DNA from: Capitella teleta
Lineage: Eukaryota > Annelida > Polychaeta > Capitellidae
NCBI GenBank assembly: GCA_000328365.1
Contig: KB301197.1
Coordinates: 166,720 to 230,719 of the forward strand
Length of the DNA: 64,000 bases
Reading direction: 5' to 3'
Position 1 is the stretch's first letter. Every line of letters starts with the position of its first letter. This document shows, in pieces, positions 25,064-34,277 of this stretch. The notes beneath the pieces were generated by a model. The model searched no databases. It was not told the origin of the DNA and worked only from the letters and a program-made list of their open reading frames with translations. The position numbers and the translations under genes are program-made.

Positions 25064-28000
25064 ATGGAGCCGCTTCCTAAGTTACCAGGGAATTCCTTTG
25101 TTGATCCTACGGTGAGAATTACTATCAACACAAGTGCTAAACCTGTTTCAGCATCATTATGATTGTGATGGTCATGCGATGCGTGATTATTTAATCATTA
25201 CATGTATTCATCTGTTTAGCTTCATATTTAGTTTATGCCACTCATGGTGATCAATGGTACGCCTTGCGTGATCATGATCATGATAATCATGTTATTATCG
25301 TGGGATAATCATATGTAGACTTTGATGCTCCGGACGTGATCTTGGTACATGATTTAAATCCTACTTAAAGGGATGGGGAACTGAATTTTAAGTGATGTTC
25401 TATTGACTGATAGCACCAATTGATAGCATTCCGTGCCAAAAACACCATGCCTGGATGCAAGCGTAAGGAAATAATGCATTCCGAATATCGGGGTTAGCAT
25501 TGCGCCTATGGGAGAATGGCTTCCATTGCGAAGTATAGGAGGCAAACGTCAGCTGATGGCTTGGTTTGGCTGATGGCTGATTGGTCCCGTTCCCCTCGTG
25601 AAGCTATCGATTTCAGCCAATCAGAGCAGAGCATCTTCGCCATAAAAGGACATCTTTGTTGTTTACGAAACGAAAGCGCATGCGTGGTGCACTCTGGCTG
25701 ACCTTTTTACTGTTTCAGGATGAGAAACATGGTAGGTGTCCTAGAAAATCGCTTGTTAAAATAAGAAAAATAGCGAAAAATATTTTTTTTTCGCGCCTGA
25801 CTGGTGGCAAAATGATTATTCTATCTATTTCCGAAAAGAAAATAAAAAAAATATCCAGGGGTTTAGTCGCAGGACACGCTGATATGACGAGGCCCATTGT
25901 AAAAGATGGGGAACTCGGTGTTTCATCACAGCTCATGACGTCACGCCTAATTAGCAATATATCTCCCGCGAAATCGTTAGGGATGATATTTCTTGTGTGG
26001 GCCAGGCATAGGAATGATTTTTGGTGCATCAAATAACGACTCAAAGTCCATTTTTAACCAGTTCTCCCTCCCTTTAATTATTGATTAATTGCAATAATCA
26101 TAATGGAAGAACTGAATACTGTTGGTGGATGGGATATTGATAATAATGAAACCTGGTAATTATTAGTGTGTGGACTAGGGTACAACAATTAGTACCTTCA
26201 ACCTTGTTCTGTTAATCCTGACCCATTTTCGCTATACATATTATCATACATATTACAACACTATATTAGTAATTGAGTATATAGGTAGCTGGGGGAAATT
26301 TTTAAGGTTAATGAATACATATATGTATATGCATGTACAAACAAATAGCCTTGATAAAGTTCTTGTATTGTATAATTAAAATGTTACTTTTTACCATATC
26401 AAATCTCTACATACCATATGTACAAGATTATAAAGAACAATTTGTTTTTTTTCTTCTCAGCTGAGTCGCTTCCACAGAAGTCAGTCGCTTGGCTACAAGA
26501 ACGGATATGCACTTCCAGCACAGCCAACGGCTGGGATCGGAGGAAAGCCCATCAACTTCAATCAGCTGAGTGAGGCTGAGTTGGACGAACTGGCCAACTA
26601 CAACCCCACACTGACCTATGGTCAAGCCAAACAGGCACCTCCTGAGGACTTTGTTCCAGCGCATGTTGCTTGGGACAAAAAGGTTCAGATCAAAATTTAT
26701 TCTCTCTTCATATACATATAACCAAAAAAATGTCTGCTGATGTTTATAAGAAATTTTATCATTTAAATTGTTGAATATCTTATATATTTTCAATTACAGA
26801 TATGTCCTGAATTTGTATTTTGTATCATTCACTAATTTTATTTGTCATTTCCCTTATTTAGGTCATGAAATTCTTTGGGTATTTCAAAAACACCGTACAT
26901 GAATCTCCCGACGAGCACTTCAGAGTGCGGCCAATTGAGCTGTTTTATTTCCTGGTGGATGACAGTATAGCCGTGGTTGAGCCCCATGTCGAGAATAGTG
27001 GTTTACCACAGGGTAAAATCAGACCGTTGCTGGCGTAGATAAATACAGCTTCCCATGCATGTTTTCTGATTAATTGTAGATTTCAACCACTGCTCTCCAT
27101 CTCATCCTGAAATATTAAACTCATATTGTATTTCACATTAAAATATCTAAGTTTGAGATGCAGAGCAATTGTTATACAGAATAATTCTGTGCTTGATCCC
27201 AATTGTAGTTTATGCATGGATGCTTACCTTGAACTAAGTCCTTCCATTCTTCTGCTGACATAACACTTTTACCTATTGTAGACTAACATAATTTCTCCCA
27301 GATCCTGGTTTGACAAATCAGCTGCTTATTCCTCTTGGCAACCTTCCAAGCGTCTCTGATTCCCTTCCTTATACTATTGACCGCCTGCATTCTCCTCTGC
27401 TATTCCTACTGTGTACATGCCTTTGCTTTGTCTGTGCTTTCCAGTGTTTGCTCTTCAATGCTTATTATAAGCAAACCGTTCATGAATCTACAATTGAACA
27501 CTACCGTGTTCGCCCTGTGAACATCTACTATTATCCTGAAGATGATAGCATTTCTGTAGTTGAGCCACATATAGAAAATAGTGGAATGCCCCAAGGTAGA
27601 TATTCATCATTGTGTCTATAACTTTTTTTTAACTCTCTCTAAATTGAAATTTTTTCTAAATAATTTCTTATTCTGAAACTTCCAACCTGTAATTTCACCC
27701 TTGATAGTAATTATGAAATCCTTTCAATAAAGGCAAGTTGATCAAGAGGCAGCGTCTCCCCAAGAATGATGTTGGTGATCACTGGCACTGGAAAGACCTC
27801 AATGTTGGAATGAACGTCACTTTCTATGGCAAAGTCTTCCACTTGCATGACTGTGACAAATGGACTCGGGTGGGTTGTTAGATGCATCGTCATAGCAACA
27901 GTGCTGATTTCAGCATCATTCCAGGAATTCTTGGAGAGTGAAGGAATCGATGTTAATCCTCCAGAAGACTGTCCAACTGATCCTTACGCTGATAAGAGGA

Positions 28001-29417
28001 AAGAAGCCTCCGCTCTGAGAACATTCAAGACAACATCAGACTTTGACAAACTCCGTCAATTCCTTGAGATGGACCGGAAAGTTCTTCGTTTTTATGCTGT
28101 TTGGGATGACAGAGATTCAATGTTTGGAGAGTTGAGAAAATTCATTATTCATGTGAGTTATTTATTTTATTTTCTCGTGAATATGGCTTTACTACTTTAT
28201 GTAATTTCAGTATTATCTGAACAATGACACCCTGGAAATCAGGGAAGTTCATTCAGCCAACGACGGTCGAGACCCGTTCCCTATTTTGATCGCCAGACAA
28301 AAGGTTCCTAAAAATCGTGACAATGTTGACCCAACCTTCCCACGCGTTGTGATGGAGCTGTCACCTCAAGAAATCCAAGAATATTTCACTCCAAAAGATT
28401 TTGACATTGGCAAAACAGTTGAGATCGAACGTCGTCGATTCTTCATCTACGATTGTGATAACTTCACCAAAGCGTTCTACTGGAAGAACTTCAACAAGAC
28501 CGACTTCACACCTGTTGATGTGGAAACCCTCAAGAACAACCCTCCTACCATGGTAAGAATATACAATCCATGGGTTATAACTTATAAGAACTCTATCCAA
28601 CTCTTCCCTTCTTACATAGGAGATTGCTCCATTCAATGGATACGGCTCGCTTGAGGATTCCTTGCAATCCTGTCTCACTCTCATCCCTCAGCCTCCCAAG
28701 AAGGACTTCATCAAAATGCTGGAAAATGACGGACATGTTCTCAGATTTGAAGCCATGCTTGTGAGTTGAACTTTGACCTTTTTGTTCATTCTACACTCTA
28801 CTCACCAACAGGACTCGCCTAAACCAGAGGACAAAGGACGCAGATTCATCATCAGCTACCGATTGTCTGACGACATGATCACCATTTACGAGCCTCCTGT
28901 TAAAAATTCTGGAATCATTGGAGGAAAGTTCTTGGAAAGGACAAGGGTTTCCAAGCCAGGCTGCACTCCTGATGCTCCCAAGTTCTACGGCCCAGCAGAC
29001 TTCTTTATCGGTGGCGTCATTGTGGTTTACAGCCATCGTTTTGTGATCATCAATGCTGATCGATTTGTGCTGACGTACATGGAAGAGCATGCCAGCCAAT
29101 TCCCTGNNNNNNNNNNNNNNNNNNNNNNNNNNNNNNNNNNNNNNNNNNNNNNNNNNTGAAATGGATCGCGTTGGATACATAACCAAAGCAAACTTGAAGG
29201 AAATGTGTCGACAGAGGAACCTGCCTTGCGATGACGCTATCGTTGAAAAGGTTTGATGTTAATTACTCTTCGGCCACCGTCATTTACCTAGCACAATTTG
29301 TATTTTCAACATTGTTATCTCAATTTTCTTCTTCTTCTTCAGTTGGCTCAACAGATAGGCCAGGATTCTGACCACATTACTCTGGAAGAATTCAGACACT
29401 TCATAGAATCTGCGTAA
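25064..29417 (+). CDS. EFHC1: EFHC1-type protein with three DM10 domains and an EF-hand
   Basis: EFHC1 (algal Rib72) is a microtubule inner protein of ciliary doublets and binds the A-tubule lumen through DM10 domains. Exons: 25064-25111, 26461-26682, then either 26862-27012 or 27445-27595, 27733-27869, 27925-28152, 28211-28552, 28620-28760, 28812 into the gap at 29107, then from 29157 through a donor after VEK (about 29250), and 29343-29417. The start [12 protein letters not shown] and then [14 protein letters not shown] match human EFHC1 (LPFLPGTSF, FHRSQTLSYRNGYA). DM10 domain 1 starts near residue 91, domain 2 near 225 and domain 3 near 415. The C-terminal EF-hand ([11 protein letters not shown]) ends in [12 protein letters not shown]2 is less similar in the N-terminal motifs. 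The linker between DM10-3 and the EF-hand, about 65 residues in human, is lost in the assembly gap. AATAAA at 29611 is the likely poly(A) signal. Confidence 0.93.
25365..26077. mobile_element. TTAA-flanked inverted-repeat element in EFHC1 intron 1
   Basis: Left end TTAA then AGGGATGGGGAACTG; right end CAGTTCTCCCTCCCT then TTAA. The termini are imperfect inverted repeats over about 50 nt (the left arm ends at GATAGCACC, the right begins at GGTGCATCA). TTAA at both edges is the target duplication expected of piggyBac-like elements. The 713-bp interior has no transposase frame, so it is non-autonomous. Confidence 0.65.
26862..27012 (+). other. EFHC1: EFHC1 alternative exon 3a
   Basis: A 151-nt exon (50 codons plus 1 nt) between a TTATTTAG acceptor and a GTAAAA donor. 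It encodes the first half of DM10 domain 1, starting VMKFFGYFK and ending [11 protein letters not shown]. It is a tandem copy of the exon at 27445-27595 with 30 of 50 residues identical. Of the two it is less like human EFHC1 in the strand [10 protein letters not shown], where human has VNIYYYLEDD. Confidence 0.85.
27445..27595 (+). other. EFHC1: EFHC1 alternative exon 3b
   Basis: A 151-nt exon in the same phase as 26862-27012, between a strong pyrimidine-tract acceptor (GTGCTTTCCAG) and a GTAGAT donor. It encodes [10 protein letters not shown]...[10 protein letters not shown]...SGMPQ and is the copy closer to human EFHC1. Both copies are free of stops. Using both, or neither, shifts the frame of exon 4. 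Confidence 0.88.
29107..29156. other. Assembly gap (50 N)
   Basis: A placeholder run of 50 N inside EFHC1, after the residues HASQFP of exon 8. Comparison with human EFHC1 suggests roughly 65 codons, perhaps an intron too, are missing, so the true gap is larger than 50 bases. Confidence 0.95.
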
Positions 29418-30424
29418 TCTTCCCTCGTCTGCTTCTTATCGCCTGTGATATCTGTTTATCACCGCTTCCATTGGGAAACCTTATTTTTTACTGCTGGGTG
29501 AATCGATTTGATTTTGAGTTATTGCTATTGAGAATTGCTGATAAGCAATTTAACGCTTTTTAAATTCAAACTCAATGGATTCAATCTTCTTCAATGTGAT
29601 GTGCATATGTAATAAATTTGTTTCATTCTGTTCCATATGTGCCTTGATTTTCTTCTTCTTAATTCTTCGTGTGGATTGCAGTGGATGTAGGAAAGAAAGA
29701 ATGGAATGAAGCTTGCTACCAATGGCGCGCAATAATTTTTGCATCTCGGAAGGAGAAATTTGGCTCATCACTCTGAAACCTGTGAATATGTCACAAAAGA
29801 CATTGGCTTAAACATTTTCGGCAGAAATGTAGGCCTAACCTCTTCAGAAGAAAATTTATTTTCGGTGTTTGGATTAGAAAATACGGGTAGCAAGGAAAGG
29901 CAATGGAAATTTCAGCTGCTTTACATCACCTATATTGCTTTACCACAAGACACGGGTACAGGAGTGGAAGATGGAATATTGAAGAGAGGTGCCACACTGG
30001 ATGGCATGTGTACACTATACCTGATAATAATGCTATTCTGTACTACATTATACTTAATATTATTGCGTAAAGAAGTCAAAAACTCTCCACATGTTTGGTG
30101 CCAGGTTGGCCTATTTATGGTTGACTATACAGAGCCAACTCAATATAACGCCAAGCCCAAAATTGTTACATCTAAAGTGTATGTAGCATTCTGAGTGTCA
30201 GGAATAGTCAAGAATTGCCAACGTCTTGTCAAGTTGCCAGCGATCGCTTTTGCCTTTTACCCACGAGGCAGCGAAAACGACAGAACATTGGCGGGAACCA
30301 CCCAAGGCAAAGAAACAAAATAGGCGCCATCTCGTTTGGCATGCCATGATTTGGTAGACGTTGACAACGCGACTATTTAGCTTTGTAACGTTTTCTCATC
30401 TTGTTCACTGGACTAATATTCACA
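29418..30424. other. EFHC1-TMEM18 intergenic region
   Basis: Contains the EFHC1 3'UTR (AATAAA at 29611-29616) and then the TMEM18 promoter region. A 151-codon open frame at 29739-30194 lacks an upstream ATG and any recognised similarity, and is not called as a gene. Confidence 0.5.
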
Positions 30425-33400
30425 ATGAGCCCCAAACCGATCCTCACAGATTCAATCACTGGGATATGGTCTTATCTCGAAACGGTAGTTTTTATTTTTG
30501 TTCAAAAGTAGAACTAAGCGAGAACAGTATCTATTATCGCTCATCCACCCGATAGGTGGCGACTGTCAGTATGTGAGTATGTCACTATGACTATGACTGA
30601 TGAAGTATGACTAGTATAACATGAGTTTTCATGACGTACATCAAATCGATCAATAATACTGAATACTAGAATAGCCCAGTATTAGCCTATAATTAGGTGA
30701 ACGCATCGTTGCAAGTGATGACCACGTCTTTCAGCATACTGTACTACTTAAACCTCGAAATCGCGAACAGAGCAAGGAACGGAAGACAGATAGCCGCGAT
30801 CATTCGAAGGACGTTTACCTACCTGGATGAAGAGATGTTCGGAAGGCTGTTCAAGGCACAAGTAAGACCCCACCTGGAGTATGCGGCTGCCGTGTGGGCG
30901 CCACACCTAAAGAAAGACATCAGGGAGCTCAAAGATGTTAGGAGGAGGGCTTCAAAGCAGATACCAACACTCAAGGTCATGGATTACCCAGGGAGGCTCA
31001 AGCGCCTGAAGCTGCTGACCCTGCAACACCGCCGCAGACCAGGAGATCAGATCGAAATATACAAAATTCTGACAGGATTGTATGACATTCAACCCTCTAA
31101 ATTCTTTAACATAGCTACGAACGATCGGACAAGGGGGCACTGCAAGAAGCTTGAGAAGGTCAGAGCAAGAACATCCCAATGACAGCACACTTTCAGTCAC
31201 AGAACCATAAATGATTGGAACTCACTTCCAGAAGATGTTGGCATAGCCCCAACACTAAACAGTTTTAAAAACCGCCTCGATAAATTTGGGAAAAATAGCG
31301 CCTCTGTGCACAACCCTGTCTGAAAAGAAAGTGTTTGCAAATCTTTCATCTGGATCTGATCCTCGGGAGACATTTGTCTCTGCGATCAGTATCGCCTAAG
31401 TAAGCCTAAGTAAGTTAAACTGAGTACTTAGCTCCACAGGGGTAGCAGAGCAGTTCTTACACTACACTACTAGTGTATTATAGACTACGCTACTGCTCGG
31501 GAGCTATGTACTTCTGAAGATCCAGTATTTTACCTGGTTTTCACAATGACAATCACAGTTCACAGTTGACCATGAAAAATATGTGCAGTGAAAAACAAGA
31601 CCATAATAATTTATGATAATAACTTTGAATAACACACTAGTCCATAAAAATCACATCCAATGATCCATGAATAATGCATAATCATTTTCAGTAAATGCCA
31701 GCCAAGCCTAGGATAGCGAAACAACTACTGCGCATAGCGTTGTCTCTGCTTAGGTCAAAGAGTAAGCTTTGCTGTGGCGCTACAACTTATGACCTATTCC
31801 TGTGACTCTACACAGAATTCTCTACGCTGCTATAGGGGTATGAAAATTACAGCATCAATCATGTATTGATTGTAGGCGTGGATAAAACTAGATATAGTGG
31901 AAACACCCAACATTTACTGTAATAAATCACAATATATATTTAATCATCTTTTTTTGTTCAGATTGATTGGGAGGAACGTTGGCTATGGGTTCTGATCGCA
32001 TCTCACTTGGTTTGCTTGGCTGTGACCATCGCAAGCACAGCGTACAAAGCACACTCCTTTCAAATGGTTCTCTTCTTCACCCTTTGTGAGTTCTCAAAAT
32101 AGTTTCCTGTCTGAATTATGACCAGCGTGTGTCCGCTTGCAGTGGGCCTCATCTATTGCTCCGAATACATCAATGAATGGGCTGCGGCCAACTACAAGTT
32201 AGTGTGACGTCATTCTCATCTTTGAAATTTCCGGCCTTTCTTTTTTTGTTCCGCAGGTTGTTTGCTAATCAGCAGTATTTTGACAGCAAAGGTCTCTTCA
32301 TCTCACTCATGTTCTCTTTCCCACTTTTGCTTAACTGCTTAGTCATTGTGGTGAGTATTTTTAAATTGTCTCAGATGCAACTGTAGTGCGTTAAGGACGA
32401 GAGCATGTGACTCCCAATACAACCCCACTCCACAAACATTGCCTTGTAAACGCGTGGGAAGAGCGTCAGTGCATGGCCCATAGTTATGTAATGCTTAAAA
32501 CAACGGGCTGCGTTGTAGAAGAACCAGCATGGCTTCGGGTGACAGCTCAATGATAGATTGATGTAATTGGGATGAATATTTATGGTTCAATGTTTTGGAT
32601 GATATTTACAGTGTACGTCATCATCAGTAATGATGTTCGTTGCATTAAACAGCACACGCTGAGCAATGAGCCCATAGCTACATGGTTTGAAAAATGTGGG
32701 ATGGGTTGTAATTAGTGATGAGCGAAACTTCGGCTTCGGACTTTAGATTTCTATGTATATTGGCATTTTCCGAAGCATCGGCTTTGAACGAAAAGAATGC
32801 AACGGATCCGAATATCAAAACATTTTTTCTCCTGAATTAATTCAACTCTGTAAGTTACTTTGTTTACTCACCCGCATGCGAGAGCCCGCATTACTCGCAG
32901 TAAAATAAACGCTTGAATGCATAACAATGGATGTGAATCAACAAAGCATACTTTCAATCAACTCCAAACTTCTAAAGCGAAGATCAAACTTTCACGAGTA
33001 ATGTCGGGAGGTAAATGTAAAGAGTGGGGTTAGCAATCATTGGAAGTGATAACCTTTAGAGATTAAATTGAAATTAATTATCAAGCAAACATGTAATTGC
33101 ACAACTTCCTTATTCATGATTTGGTTTGCTGAGGGGCTTACGTTTTGATCAGGGGAGTATCGCCATGGTAATCGCTTGGCTTACTTTTGTAAATTTTGTT
33201 AATCTTATTGGCTTAAGAAGGCATCGTAGCACGTGACAGAAACTGACCAATCACACGTAAAGCTGCTCTTGATTGGTCAACTATCTGAAGGGGCGTTAAT
33301 TGGTTAATCCAACTAGCCTATAAAACAATATTACTGCAATGGAGTGGGTATATATTCATCTCAGTATTCGACTTCGACAAATATATACTGTTCGAAGTTT

Positions 33401-33733
33401 CGGCTTCGGATATTCGGACAAATTCAATATTCGGCCATCACTAGTTGTAACAGGGAGTGTGGTTTTAACTTGGGACAAAACGGTAATTAATTTGGATATT
33501 TTATTTTACAATAATATATTCCTGGAGTCCATTTTCTTAGAGATCCTTATAATTATGATGGTTTCTTTGCGTATGCTTTTCCTAGCCCTTTATATCTGCG
33601 ATTCACGAGAGTGCTTCTCTTGTTTAAGGTCGGTTGGATGTGCAACACGATGTCGCTGATGGTAAACGTGAAGAGGGCGAAAATCCGACATGAACACGCA
33701 GCGATGAAAGAAGAAGAAAAGAAAGAAAAATGA
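30425..33733 (+). CDS. TMEM18: TMEM18 nuclear-envelope membrane protein
   Basis: TMEM18 is a small three-pass protein of the inner nuclear membrane; the human locus is associated with body weight. Exons: 30425-30484, 31962-32085, 32143-32197, 32257-32350, 33629-33733. They give 145 residues; human has 140. Family marks are [24 protein letters not shown] and [16 protein letters not shown]. Membrane segments lie near residues 27-45, 51-69 and 90-113. The tail is basic and acidic ([21 protein letters not shown]), as in the human charged C-terminus. Exon 1 was found by its ITGIW motif, which resembles fish TMEM18, and by perfect phase with exon 2. Intron 1 carries a LINE fragment and intron 4 a hAT-like element. 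AATAAA at 33961 is the likely poly(A) signal. Confidence 0.92.
30750..31416 (+). mobile_element. 5'-truncated LINE (CR1/Jockey-like), 3' end of RT ORF
   Basis: The frame encodes the C-terminal part of a non-LTR reverse transcriptase: [18 protein letters not shown], then [20 protein letters not shown] and [11 protein letters not shown], and after one in-frame TGA at 31180 the typical end [16 protein letters not shown] and [10 protein letters not shown]. The copy ends in a short tandem tail (CCTAAGTAAG twice). It sits sense-oriented in TMEM18 intron 1. Palm motifs (YADD) are missing, so it is 5'-truncated and dead. Confidence 0.85.
32713..33443. mobile_element. Non-autonomous hAT-like element with 8-bp target duplication
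   Basis: The left end TAGTGATGAGCGAA and right end TTCGGCCATCACTA are inverted repeats of the hAT type. They are flanked by GTTGTAAT (32705-32712) and GTTGTAAC (33444-33451), an 8-bp target duplication with one mismatch. TTCGGCTTCGG motifs recur near both ends as subterminal repeats. No transposase frame is seen in the 731 bp. It lies in TMEM18 intron 4. Confidence 0.8.
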
Positions 33734-33960
33734 ATCTCTTGCATATTACATGTTTTACACCAGTTTTGTATTTTTGAGGTTCCTATATGTTGCTGAAATA
33801 TTTTATGAAAAGGATATTTTGATTGATATTTAAATCCAACATTCCAGTATGTACTACATGTAGTGAAAGGGGCAAGTGCATTATTGTTCAAAGGGGTTCT
33901 GTATGAATGCAAGGGGATTTGTGCGCTTAAGGGTTGTAAGAGTTTATTTTGTATGCATCG

Positions 33961-33966
33961 AATAAA
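33961..33966 (+). terminator. Poly(A) signal of TMEM18
   Basis: AATAAA 228 nt after the TMEM18 stop, followed by a TTTTTCT-rich stretch. DDX54 converges from the other strand about 300 nt further on. Confidence 0.5.
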
Positions 33967-34265
33967 CGGTCTTTTTCTATCTTCTGTTTGTCACCGAGTT
34001 CTGCAATGCGTTCAATCACAGGATTTTCTGTGGCTTAATTAGCAAGCGGCACTACTAAGAAAGTATACGCTCTTCAATCGGCTGTCAAAACATATCTCAG
34101 TCTTAGCGATGTTCGTATGTAGTGTAATTTAGACATCTGTGTTATCTATTTAGCTGGTCGATTGCTGACAAGAAGGTCTACATTGATTCTAATGGACTTC
34201 CATATGGCAATATGCAGTTGTTTCTCAACCCATTCAGAAAAAAAGAAACATAAACGTGAGAATTC

Positions 34266-34271
34266 TTTATT
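34266..34271 (-). terminator. Poly(A) signal of DDX54, 6 nt after the stop codon
   Basis: Minus-strand AATAAA beginning six bases after the TGA at 34280-34278. If used, the 3'UTR is only about 20-35 nt. The next minus-strand signal downstream is not obvious. Confidence 0.5.
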
Positions 34272-34277
34272 GAAATA

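Noticed and set aside
29739-30194. 151-codon open frame downstream of EFHC1
   Set aside because: It opens with TTG, has no early ATG, no splice context and no recognised similarity.
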